Assembly: GCF_028769735.1 (NCBI RefSeq)
Contig: NC_088172.1
Location: 34,506,897 to 34,570,896, forward strand
Reading direction: 5' to 3'
Length of the DNA stretch: 64,000 bases
From: Zonotrichia leucophrys gambelii
Lineage: Eukaryota > Chordata > Aves > Passeriformes > Passerellidae
Positions 13,201-23,931 of this stretch are shown in pieces (position 1 is the first letter of the stretch; each line of letters begins with the position of its first letter). The notes beneath the pieces are model-generated. The model was not told the DNA's origin and ran no database searches. It saw only the letters and a program-made list of their open reading frames with translations. The translations under genes were made by a program, and so were the position numbers.

Positions 13201-15129
13201 TCATGATTTAGCATATTAGGAATGAAATATGCATTTTCTTAATCTCACTTTAATCAAGATTTAGGTAGATAAGGCTATGTCATTGCTACAAATGGAGACC
13301 TACATGAGAAATCTTTATTGCAGTAATACTCCTCTGATGTCTCCTCATTGATGGGAGTGTGACAGGAAGTCTCAGCTTCTGAAAAAGGCAATGCATTAGT
13401 CTTGGCTCGAGAGAACAATAAACCCAACATTTTTTATTATAAGAGAAGGAAGACTATGTAACTTGATTTTTTTTTTTATTTTTGCTTTATATCTTGTTTT
13501 TCTTCACATTAGGCCACCTCGTCCTAATACAGCAACTTACTGCTCATTTTCAGGCAATGTGCTTGTATTTTATGGTTAAAAGGGCAATAATAGTTCCTGA
13601 TTTTGTTTATTTTTAGTTTGTATCACAGGAATAGCTAATAGCCCTGCTAGAAGGGCAGCACTGCATCAACAATGTTCAGTCCCTCACTGTCAGAATCCAG
13701 CCTCTAAGGCTGCAGCAAGGAGCAGGTAAAATAGAAAGATGGTGAAATAACTGTAAAAGAAAAATAAAAATTATATTCCTACTAACACCAATGAAACCAT
13801 TATATATATTAACTTATATATAAGTATGCAAGATATCTAAGGCGCAATATAACATCCCTGATAAGCTCAACAGGGCTAGTGCACACTTTTGAATGTAAAT
13901 TTGTTCTCAGAGAATTTAATTAGGTTGATTTTCAATCTTGAATTTTAATTCAAATCTTCAGCCTTGAGTCAATCCTTAATTCCAGTAGAATACCAAGTAT
14001 CATAAGTAGGAACAGACTGAGAGAGAACTGGGTCTCCAGTGTTAAGTGTGAATCCCTCTATAAACAGGTCTGTTACTACAGACCCAGATTTGACTTCCAA
14101 CATCACTTGCTGACAATATTGCACAGCACCTTCTCCAACTGATAAAGAAAAAATGTGCCAAGAACTGCAACTCCTGCAAGACAGATTTCAATAACTGTCC
14201 TCCAGAAAATAAAAGCCTTGAGCTACATATGCCAAATCACTACTTAAGAGCATCTTGCTTCTTTCTTATTCAGTTGTTAAGGTCTGAGGTCTTAAAAATT
14301 AATCACAAATTATATAATATATCAATATTATATCATTGCAGGAAGGACATAATTGGACAGGTAGAGAGATGCCATGTTACACATTTAATCTGAATGACTT
14401 TATATGCAAGTCGTGAGGAGGAATAAATATTGACTCATAATTTTCACCTGATCTTGGTGGGAGTTACACATGTAAAAAAGGACAATAGGGCTTGACTGAG
14501 CACTGCAGGACTGGTCATAAGAGAAGAAAAACCTTATTGTCCCGATAAGTATTTATCTGGCACAGAAAAGGGATGGTCTGTTAAACAGAGCAGAAACAAG
14601 AAAGGATTTGGACACTAGTGTCCAGAACTCTTTGCAGAACAGAAAGCTTATGTGTCTGGCTCATCCCAGGGGCTAAATTGGATGGCTATTACCAATTCTG
14701 TTGCAGGCAAGAGTGTACAAACATAAAAATGACTCACAAAGTCTTAGGAAAATAAGTAACTCCTTAAAAAGCACTAGCTCAATCTCTTTTCTCCTCAGTA
14801 GTAATAGTGGAGAATATTTCTAGGGGAAGAAATCAGCTAGTCTTAATAAACCAGTGTATGGGAGTAGGTTAATCTTCCAAAGTGTGGATGTGCTCTCCTG
14901 CTAGAGATTACTGTGCTGAGTAGTTAGGTATTTAATCTGTTCCCAAGTGCCATACCACATACAGTTTAGGTACCTTCTGTACTCTAAAATGAACTTCTTA
15001 TAGAAGTATATATATGGTAAAATAAGGGGTGATGACTCTGTAACATTAAACATTCTCTTACTCTCTCACATGATCCTTCAGGATCCCTCTTTTGGTCTTA
15101 GTTTGAAAGTCCAAGAAGAGTTTTCAATA

Positions 15130-15215
15130 TTAAAAAAAACCAAAACAACAAAAACAAAAGAAGGGGAAAAAATCTCAAACAAATTAAAAAACACCAAAAA
15201 AAAACACTCTAGTAA
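15130..15215. repeat. A-rich low-complexity tract
   Basis: Runs of A broken by C and G (AAAACCAAAACAACAAAAAC and similar). It may be a decayed tail of a retroposed sequence or simple slippage. Confidence 0.7.
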
Positions 15216-16002
15216 ACTTTTCTATGATTCTCAATTAGATTTTTCTTTGTTTTGTTTTGCTCTTTATAGATACTATTCTGATGATTTGAAAAGTGCAGAT
15301 TAGATTCTGGATGCTTAACCTGATTCATAAAAAGGATCTAATTTAAAGATCTTACTTGTATCAGGCATTTCACCAGAAAACATAAGTCATTTTTGACTTA
15401 TTGACTGAGCGACTGGTAAATTCTCCTGTCACAGAATTTCAAGTGAAAAGTACTGAAGAAAATAGCACTTTGCCTTTCCACATTTTGAACTGCAATACTT
15501 GTCTAACTGATCATTTGTTATTCAGACTTTTATAGAAGCACCTCTGTTTCAGCCACAATATTTTGCCTGATTGTTTGTGACATTCATTTCTAGAATTCAG
15601 AATAGCGTGATACACCTAATATTCTCCGTTTGTACTCTATTATAAAATTCAGGCTGTCTGCTTAAGACAGACACTCATTAAGGAGGGGTTTATGATTTAG
15701 CACTGCAATTACAGTCTGTGGGGGAGCTTCCCAGGAAACACAGCCTTGTGGTTAGGCAGGAATTTGAGTGCAGCAGTGTCTGTAGCTGAAATGCCCCAAA
15801 GTGTCAGAGTGCCATTTGTTCCATAACAACAAAGCCAACCAGGAAAATGACCATTATCGCGTTGAATTGCAAAAGTACTTCTGGACAAAACAATCAGCTT
15901 GGATAAAAACACATTACAAATATAAATTATAGGGAACAACAGGGAGTAAGAGATAGACAGAAAAAAACCCCAAACCTGTCAAAATCTGTTTTGGCCCTGC
16001 CA

Positions 16003-16225
16003 GAAGTGTTTGCCCTGCTCAAACCAGGCTGAGCATCCTTCTCGGGGTGCTCTGAGGAACTTACCCCTGGATGAGAGCAGCTGGGGGAGGCAGCAGGAGC
16101 CTTTGGGTGCACCTGTGACCTTGTGGGGATATCCTCCCCTCCTCTGCAGTTCCCACAGAAGGGAGATGCAAGCGAGGGCTGTGAATCCTGGGGAGGGTTT
16201 GTGTGCCCAAAATCCACACAATTTG
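16003..16225. other. GC-rich patch, unidentified
   Basis: About 220 bp with clearly raised G and C and some CpG (for example near 16043 and 16171) inside AT-rich DNA. Both strands stay open in one frame across it (plus 16010-16228; minus 15927-16247), which is a consequence of low stop-codon content. No family was recognised. It could be an unclassified repeat, an exon remnant or a regulatory island. Confidence 0.3.
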
Positions 16226-17224
16226 TGAGGGATGTGAGTGTGTTCATCTAAATATTAGCCTGTGTGTATTCGAGTATAATTTATATAAAATAGTTTGAGA
16301 TTAAAAGAGTGTTTAGGAATTTGTAGCTGGATATTTAACAGCTTTGACAGTGTCTGGTATTGCAGTTTATCTGTTGTGTTGTCAATATGTCTTGAACATA
16401 GAATTCACTGAAGGTTTGTTGGTTTTGTGCTATTAATAAATAAATAAACTGTTTGATCTCTGTTTGGTTGAAACCACTTGAACTGGAAAAGTTTCCCTTT
16501 TGACACCAACCTTGTTTACTTTTTAAATCGCAACTTGAAAATATAAGAATATTGTATAGAAATAAAATAATCTTTAGACCACATTAGATAAAGACATTGT
16601 TTAAATGCTAAAATGGATATAAGCACAATTTGTAGTCTTTAGAGTTATTAAAAAACAGAATATAAGGTTGAAGATACATCAATGAATTGAAAGCAAAATC
16701 CACATCAGAGTTATTAAGCCAGAACTAACAATGTCATGGTGCTATTTGAACCAAAAAGTCAGTCTAAGCTTTCTCTTCCTGGGAACTGATCCCCATCACT
16801 TTCTATCAGACTGCTGTTATGATAAGACTATGCAAGTAATAGCTGAGGAATAACAGGCTCTAAACATTTACATGCTTTATCAAGGGTGCTGATCACTGTG
16901 ACATGCTCCTTAACCAAACAATAAAAGAGAGGATGAAAAAGGCCTTCTATTTTCTGATCACTTTTGCATATTGTCATTCTTGCTTTAGCTCATTTGTCCA
17001 TAAAAATTTCTCTGTGATAGAGAATGTCAGATGATGATAATGAATAAGCACAAACCACTGACTAAATGACAAATTGTGTGCACTCAGCAAACCAAGCTGC
17101 TTTTAATTTTTTTTTGGCCAATTATTTCAATGTACTGCAAGAAAGGACATCAGCTATATGGCCATACAGCTGTGATTATTCTCATTAAATATGTAGATGG
17201 ATTATTATCATATGTCATAAACCT

Positions 17225-17700
17225 CACATCATCTTCAGCACAAATACAAACTTGGAACTGGAAAGGACTTCATAGATTAATGAGTTAAGTTTCTGCTTTT
17301 ATGAGCAATTATGTTACACATCCAATTTCATAAACTAATCAAAGTTTAGAAGTAATTAAGATTTTTGCCCCTCTTGTACTGGACACTTTTCCAGACTCTT
17401 GTTCTCAGAAACCTTCATTTAATTTCCAGCATAATATTTTTTTTTAAGGTCCAGTTTAATTCCATTTATTCTTACACCAATCAGACTTTTGCCTCTTGGA
17501 TGTTTATTATCACTGATGTATTTACAGAAAGCAAGAATAATCCCTATTTGGCCTTCATTTTGCAAGGTTAACAAGCCAAGCTGTTTCAGTCTCCTTTGAT
17601 AACTAAAGTTCTTAATTTCATAGTCATTCCTCTGTACTGTACTCTGAACTTAATCAAGGCTGAGTTTTGTAGGATACAGAGATTATCTCACTTGGGATAT
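17225..17700 (-). mobile_element. Old diverged CR1-type LINE, 3' part, antisense
   Basis: The left edge (about 17248-17285: ACTTGGAACTGGAAAGGACT followed by TCATAGATTAATGAG) corresponds to the complement of a CR1 3' end. Landmarks further in, such as GTTAACAAGCCAAGCTGTTT near 17567 and a CTCAGAAACCTTCATTTAA block near 17404, fit the CR1 3' region only loosely. Divergence is far higher than in the other CR1 copies, so this is an old subfamily. Confidence 0.55.
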
Positions 17701-17939
17701 TCAAGGAACTTCTTTGCCTTTCTCAGTTGGTTCCTTCGTATTGGTCTGTCCTCAGTCAGTTCTACAACGTCTGTTCCTCTGTCATTACCACCTGAAGAAA
17801 TCCCAGTTTAGAGGAAAATTGTTGTTATATTTCAAAAGTGCATGACTTTGTATTTTGTACTTCTGAATTTCATCTCACACTTGTTTTTTCTGGTACTCAG
17901 GGCCATTTCTCATCTCTTCCTTTCAATACTGTAGAAAAA

Positions 17940-18760
17940 ATATTCTCCTGTATTAATGATGACTCCAAAAATCACATCCGTTAATTTTGTCAGTATCTCC
18001 CCCACTTCTTTACGGGGGAACTAATGACATCCTTAAATGCCACTGATGACTCCTTTTTACTCAATATTTTCCCTGTTTACTGTGATTTAAACATATACCC
18101 TCTATTTTACTATTTCTTACTTTCTAGTCTAACTTCTTTTTCTTTTCAACACCATGTCAAATACTTTGCTGAAATCCCTATGTATTAGAGCCACCATCTT
18201 TTCGTTTAACTACAAAATCTCTTTCAACACTGTGGCACGATCTACTTTTGCTAACCTAGATTTGTGCATGATTTTACATTACACTTACCATCCTGTGTTT
18301 TTTTAAAGAAAGAATTCTAAATCCTTTGATAGAGTTGATATTAGATTAATAAGCCTGCAGTGGGTTAGATCACTTTCCCCTCCTCTGTTCTTAAGTATAG
18401 GTGTTAATTTCCTATTCTTAAATAAGGTGTCACAATTATCTTGCTAGATTTAGTCTAAATGCTTGCTCCCAGACGTATCATTTCATGTCCTAGCTCTTTC
18501 AGAAATGGGGTTAGAAATTATCCAGTCCCCCCACACTTGAACACATTCAGCCTTGCTAGTTTTGCTTCTCTCTTAATTCTACTTATTTCTACATTTTCTC
18601 ACCCTTTTTTCTTTTCTGAGGAACAAGACCTATGTTATTTCTTTCAATAGTTTTACAAGTCTATCTTAACTCGCCTTTGGGAACTTTTTTCTACCCTCTA
18701 GGTGTCATGTCTTTTGGAACATTAATTTTATCACATCCTTTTTAACTGAGAAATTATAAT
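17940..18760 (-). mobile_element. Ancient CR1/L3-like LINE interior, antisense
   Basis: The order of landmarks resembles the non-terminal L3/CR1 sequence known from old amniote genomes, read in complement: CAAATACTTTGCTGAAATCC near 18158, GCTAACCTAGATTTGTGCAT near 18250, a GCCTGCAGTGGGTTAG block near 18353 followed by a Pro/Ser-coding-like CCCCTCCTCTG, and CCACACTTGAACACATTCAG near 18531. Together with 17225-17700 it may be one insertion of about 1.5 kb interrupted by decay. The family name is an inference from remembered consensus features. Confidence 0.5.
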
Positions 18761-18915
18761 TTCTTGGCGTTCTTTACACAATTAATTCTTTAAGCTATAG
18801 ACTCATGCATTTCCTACTTTATTGTGGGATGTTCTTGTCAGTGAATTTCTAAAATTCCAAGTCTGTATTTTGTTTTAGTTCCTGAGCCTTTTAGTGCAGT
18901 TAATTCTATTAGTTT

Positions 18916-18962
18916 CCTTTCTTCTTCTTTTTTTTTCTTTTTTTTTTTTCTTTTTTTTTTTA
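18916..18962. repeat. T/C-rich low-complexity tract
   Basis: A pyrimidine-only run of roughly 45 bases, T with scattered C, then a T run into AATATC. Confidence 0.9.
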
Positions 18963-19504
18963 ATATCAGGAACTTTAGATCTAGACCTGCTTTTGCATAT
19001 GATTACATTGAGGGAAAATGAAATCAATTTGCTTAGATTAATCACTTGTGTCTTCTATCAGAATTGTATGCAGTGCTTTTCTCCCATATCAGTCAGTTAA
19101 AAAAAATTAAGGACTATTAGGAGAAAGATAATCTGTTAATTTTCACATCAAGTAATAATCAGCAACATTTGATTTCTAGTTCATTTCTGCAAACACAAGT
19201 GTCATAAAATAACACACTTGTGCATATTTAAAATAATGGTTTTACTGAAATACCACTTAGAGGCAAAACATGTGAACTCAGGGAAAAGACTTTAGCCACC
19301 ATATCTGTCACAAGTTTGGCCAGCTCATATTGTGGGAAGATGGCTTTCTGTCCATCTGCATCTGTGAATAAAATAATTTCTATTTTACCAGTGCTGTTAG
19401 AGTGCTTTCTTTCAATATGCATCTGACCTAAAGAAAGTAACATAATAAAAAACTCTTGCCATCCTTCTCTGAGGTAATTTCTCCCAAGAATATGCTCTAT
19501 ATTG
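18963..19504. other. Gene-free AT-rich stretch
   Basis: No gene or repeat was recognised. It may include the far 5' end of the ancient LINE listed upstream. Confidence 0.45.
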
Positions 19505-19900
19505 GGCATATGTCCTATGAGAGAAGCTGAGGGAAATAGGATTGTTTAGCCTGGACAAAAGGAGGCTCAGGAGAGACCCTCTACTATTCCCTGAGAGGAG
19601 ACTTTATCCAGCTGGGTGTCAGGCTTTTTTACCAGGTAACAAGTGATAGAACTACAGGACACAGCTTCAAGTTGCATCAGGGGAGGTTTAGGTTTGATAT
19701 TAGGAAAAAATTATTGACTGAAAGGGTGGTAAGGCATTGGAACAGACTGCCCACAGAAGCAGTGGAACCACCTTCTCTGGAAGCATTCAAACTACATGCA
19801 GATATTATACTTAGATATAGGGTTTAGTGGTGAAAATGGTGGTTGGATTTGATGCTCTTAGAGGTGTTTTCTAACCTTAAAAGTCCCATGATTCTTTTAC
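19505..19900 (+). mobile_element. CR1: CR1 LINE, 3' part, sense
   Basis: Starts in the ORF2 end block (GAGAGAAGCTGAGGGAAATA near 19518, then TAGCCTGGACAAAAGGAGGC near 19546). It passes GGCATTGGAACAGACTGCCC near 19733 and ends with a tail-like CCCATGATTCTTTT near 19890. About 395 bp are kept, with moderate decay. Confidence 0.9.
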
Positions 19901-21334
19901 TTTTCAGATGTATTTGGCATTCCTGCTTCAACCTCCTGAAACTGGTCACACAAACACACCTTGATTACTCCTCACCTCAATGGCTGCAGCTTAGAGGTCA
20001 TTGGTGTGACCATTCCACCCTTAAAATACAAGGGTAATTGAGTTTGATGTAAATCCATCTCTCAAGCAGACACACATGATTTATCATGCAAATGTGGATC
20101 CTCAGAAGAAATTTAAACATGAAGAACTGGGACTTGGCAAATTATAAGCATGATGTAGTAAAGTCCTGAGCTCCTTGATCAGGAGGCTTGTAAAGATGAA
20201 TTCATTATAATCATTGCCTTCATTAACCTTAATGTTTTTATTTTGCTGTGAAATTAATGATAGATACATTATAGCATCCAACAAAACAGCCCAAAACAGC
20301 AAGAGTCTCCCTGATGAGAAAATAATTACATGAGCACTCCTGTAAAAATCCAAAATAATTCCATTGCAGAAAAATACTTCTATGTTTACACTTCACTGCA
20401 ATCAAGAAGCAATACAGTCATGCCATCACTCATACTGAATGTCTCAGCAAAACAGAAAAAAACCTTATATCATTACATCTCATTACAACCTTCTATCTCC
20501 TACCTCCAAAAGAAGCTGGTTAAACATTATTTTTGTCCAATTTCTGCATGTATTTACCATGAAGAACTATGAAAAGGAAAAGTTTGGGGAATATATTAGG
20601 TCTCAGAGTCAGAAAACAGATAAAATAACTACCTAAGAAAATATTCATGAAAGATTTTACTCAGTTATCCACAAAGAAATTTCTACAATTTTCTGAAACA
20701 TGAAAGAATAGGGATTAGTAGTTGTTTTTCTGACTCAATGTGACAGATCCTGAGTTTTTGCTTTTAAATAAATGTCAGGCTAATATTTATTAAATAGTCC
20801 AAAGCAGGGTTTTTAAATACCTTTTCCAATGTCAAAAAAAGAAATGTTACTTTTACCATGTCCCTTCATGTTTGCTTCATACAATTATTTACTTGAACAA
20901 GCCTGTTAAGTAGAACATAAACTGTAAACGCTAACTTACATTTCAAAACAGTCATGGAAATGACTGAACTGGTAAGTGAAAGTATTTTCTCTAGAAATCG
21001 ACTGACAAAAGCTATATTTCATTTCAAGCTACAGAAACAAACCCTGTGACCTCTGTGTGCAATCTCAGTAACGAGGATTTTGTATGGCCACAATGAACTG
21101 CTTAAAAATCAACCACTCCACAATCCTTACAGAGTGCAGCTTTAAAACACACATCCTGCTTTTGCCTACGCACAGATGTGTCTGCTTAGACTTAAGATTC
21201 ATTGGTCAGGATTTAGACATATAAATTCATATGGGTTATGCTCATAAATTCCCTGGCTCTCTTCCCTTTTCCAAAAGTAATCTTTCTCTCCTGTATTTCT
21301 GTCAATGTTTTAAAACGTTTATACAATGTGTTTG
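19901..21334. other. Gene-free AT-rich stretch
   Basis: No gene or repeat was recognised. Confidence 0.5.
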
Positions 21335-21500
21335 ATTCTTTCAAGTTCCCTCTGGACAGGATCCCTTCTCTCTGGCATGCTGGCCACACCACACAGCTGG
21401 GTCCATCAGTACACTTGCTGAGGGTGCAGCCTCTCCAATTGTCCAGGCTGCTGAAAACGCTGTCAGATCATGTGGGCCCATGTACTGGCCCTTGAGGAAA
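21335..21500 (-). mobile_element. CR1: CR1 LINE internal fragment, antisense
   Basis: Complement of the CR1 interior: CCCTCTGGACAGGATCCCTT near 21349, CTGGCCACACCACACAGCTG near 21381, ACTTGCTGAGGGTGCAGCCT near 21413, and TGGCCCTTGAGGAAAG near 21485. These fall in the same order as in other avian CR1 copies. About 165 bp, both ends missing. Confidence 0.8.
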
Positions 21501-21706
21501 GACATTCAATTCATTCAAGTGTTTTATATTAATTACCATAGCAAAAATATCCAAAATTAGAATCTAACAGATAACATGTACGTTGGATGGATTTAGACAA
21601 TGCATTGAAATGTATCTGAATCTTCTATTTCATAATGTCAGATCACATTGTGAAGTCAGGAGGTCTTTTTAAGCTCGTTGGACCCTTCAGCTGGGTCCTT
21701 GCTGCA

Positions 21707-21712
21707 GTCTTG
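21707..21712. repeat. Target-site duplication, left copy
   Basis: GTCTTG stands immediately before the TG that opens the LTR and is repeated at 22387-22392 after the LTR's closing CA. Six bases fits class II (ERVK-like) integrases better than the four or five bases typical of other groups. Confidence 0.6.
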
Positions 21713-22111
21713 TGTTGTAGTGTGCTGTTAAGTTTCTTGTGTTATTCCCCCAATTCATGTATTGTTCTCCCCTATTATGTGTAAAATGGTTTTGTTCCCC
21801 CACTATTTCCCGCCACTGCTACCCTGTCAGCTAAGTTGCTATGGTAACCTCGCTATTCATAGTTACCGATATGTAATTGCTCCTCCCCTGGTTTCCCTTA
21901 CAAGTGAAAGTTGTCTCCTCCCTGGGTCCAGTCAATCACTCCCTTCTCCTCCCAGGTTTCGAGAACCTTCTCCTCTCTGGAAGTGGTGATTGGCTGGGGT
22001 CCCAGGACACCTTCCTTACCTTTTGATTATTGGTCTCCATGGAGTGTCAGTTCTGTGAAGTTCATCCCCTCACCTTTCCCGATTGGTTCCGCCTGTACCC
22101 ACCCCCCCTCC

Positions 22112-22119
22112 TTTATAAT
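22112..22119 (+). promoter_or_regulatory. TATA-like box of the solo LTR
   Basis: TTTATAAT lies 76 bp upstream of the LTR poly(A) signal and downstream of several ATTGG boxes, which is the expected U3 arrangement. Activity is not known. Confidence 0.5.
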
Positions 22120-22187
22120 CCTGTTTCACCCCCTATTGAAAACTTTTCCCGGTTGGTTTCCCCGCGTTTAGATCCCGCAACACCTTC

Positions 22188-22193
22188 AATAAA
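22188..22193 (+). terminator. Poly(A) signal of the solo LTR
   Basis: AATAAA in the context CTTCAATAAACCGACG, in the position expected for the R region. Confidence 0.6.
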
Positions 22194-22386
22194 CCGACGT
22201 TTAACTCCTGGTGAAATGGTCAGCTCCGTTCTTCCCCAAACCAGCAGTGTAAGCCAGTCCGCAGCCAGCGCAGCCCAAGGCCATCAGACGCCGAAGGGTG
22301 CTGGCCAGGAATTGCAGAGGGGCGTCGGCCTTTCGCCCTCAGCTAGTCGGACTCTAAACTTCGGGCCACGTATGCCCCCCTCTGCA

Positions 22387-22392
22387 GTCTTG
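22387..22392. repeat. Target-site duplication, right copy
   Basis: GTCTTG directly after the LTR's terminal CA; identical to 21707-21712. The preceding CTGCA is also shared with the left flank, which probably reflects chance agreement with the LTR end. Confidence 0.6.
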
Positions 22393-22907
22393 AAAGTTTT
22401 TTTCCTTCAGGTTTTCAAAACAAAAGCCCATTCAAATCTGCAGTAATCTCATCCCTGTGGAAGTCAGCAGAGCTGAAACATAGCCTTCAGGTGAAACACT
22501 TAGCCAAATATTCTTCCAAATACTCTTTTCTTTATGGATAAAATTAGCTGTATGCTTCATTGCATGCATGTTTAAGTGCACCTTGGAATTTTATGTAGGT
22601 GCATTCCAGGAATTGGTCTACATTGATTTAATCCTTAGATTTTTCTTCAATATTCTTCCTCCTTGGAACACTCACACAGACTGCTCATATTTCTTCTGAA
22701 TCAGGAGATAGTATTATGATGTGTCACCTGTTGGGGATATCCCAAGGTGAGAAAAGAGTGGCACTGCAGCCATGGAATGAGGTTATTTTTATGGTTCCTA
22801 GAAGTCATAAAAAAAAAAAGGTGAAGAGAAAATACTGACCTTCCCCAACACATTTTCAACAGCATTTTCAATCTTTTCTTCTTCCTGATTTTCTGCTGCT
22901 TTACTCT

Positions 22908-22936
22908 GTGTATATATATATATATATACATACATG
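22908..22936. repeat. TA microsatellite
   Basis: About thirteen TA units between GTG and CATACATG. Confidence 0.9.
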
Positions 22937-23404
22937 TGCAGGACAGTGCATTAGAGGTGATGACATATGAAGCAGAGGTTGGGTTTAATCCTGAAAATTT
23001 TGAAGACAAGTGCCACTATACAGGTACCCTATATAAGTATAGAACTAATTGTTACTGAAAATTAAAATCTAATTCTACAGCCTTGCATCTACCTGGATAT
23101 CTTCAGGAGGCAAAATGCAATAGTTGGAAGCCTCTCTCAAATATAACTTTGAAAGCTAAGGTATGAAGTTGACATAAACAGTGGAAAAGAGTTTTGAAAT
23201 GAGAAGATGCCCAAAAAAGTTAGAAGTATTCAGTTTTACAGAGCAGGGTACAAGACCTACCCGTTGAAGGCATAAGAGCCATGCAGTGGTTCTCTAATGG
23301 AGGGTCCTTACAATATCTTCTGATAATCTCAGAAAGAAAAATAGGGACAAAAATCTAGCAAAATCAAGCACATTTACAATTGATAAAGCTGGTTTTTGAA
23401 GTAA

Positions 23405-23580
23405 TGCTGTTAGCTGGGGAACTTGAGAGAGGTTGTGGCATCTTCTTCCCTGGAGACATTAAATCTGGACAAAATCCTGAGCAATGTTCTCTTGAGCAGA
23501 CCATGCTTGAGAAGGGCCTGGAAGACCTCCAGGGGTCCCTTCCAGCCTCATCCATTCCCTGATGTTGTGGTTCTGTGCAA
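23405..23580 (+). mobile_element. CR1: CR1 LINE 3' tail, sense
   Basis: GAGAGAGGTTGTGGCATCTT near 23424, then a TCCCTGGAGACATTAAATC block, a CTTGAGAAGGGCCTGGAAG block near 23505 and CAGGGGTCCCTTCCAGCC near 23531 follow the CR1 end order. A decayed terminus (ATTCCCTGATGTTGTGGTTC) closes it near 23555-23577. Strongly 5'-truncated. Confidence 0.85.
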
Positions 23581-23800
23581 TCTGTCACCCATTTCAAAGA
23601 AAAAAATTCTATAGAATTGAAACAAGTTTTGATGCTTATCAACCCAGAGAAATTTATGCTGCACAAAAGAAAGCAGCTTATATAAGGTAGCACATTAGAA
23701 ATTTTAAGTGAGAAGTCAGCTACTTCGTATTTGGATTTAAGATATAACATTCTCCAAGGACATAGTTCTGCCAAAGTGTTCTTTTGTGAACTCCATACGT

Positions 23801-23931
23801 GTTTCTTTGTTTGTTTGTTTGTTTGTGGTTTTGTTTTGTTGGTTTGCGTGTGGGTTTTTGTTATGTTTTTGTTTGTTTGGTTGGTTTTGCTTTTGGTTTT
23901 GTTTTCTTTTTGATTTGGGGTTTTTTTTCTT
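23801..23931. repeat. TTTG-rich low-complexity tract
   Basis: A core of TTTG repeats at 23808-23826 is followed by about 100 bases of G and T with almost no A or C. It looks like an expanded and decayed tetranucleotide repeat. Confidence 0.85.

Larger units (their letters stand above)
13201..17224. other. Gene-free AT-rich stretch
   Basis: Nothing was recognised apart from an A-rich tract (15130-15215), a short 9-bp inverted repeat at 14312-14333 and a GC-rich patch at 16003-16225 listed separately. Confidence 0.5.
21713..22386 (+). mobile_element. Solo LTR of an endogenous retrovirus
   Basis: The element is about 674 bp and runs from TGTTGTAGTG to CCCCTCTGCA, so it has the TG...CA ends of an LTR, flanked by GTCTTG on both sides. 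Promoter-type signals come in the right order: ATTGG (reverse CCAAT) sites near 21989, 22027 and 22083, a TTTATAAT TATA-like box at 22112-22119, and the poly(A) signal AATAAA at 22188-22193. A GC- and CpG-rich U5-like part then runs to the end. No gag, pol or env sequence lies beside it, so it is a solo LTR left by recombination between two LTRs. The retained CpGs and intact duplication suggest a fairly recent insertion. Its family was not identified. Confidence 0.8.

Noticed and set aside
22030..22446. 138-codon plus-strand frame
   Set aside because: It spans the U3, R and U5 parts of the solo LTR and shows no retroviral protein motif.
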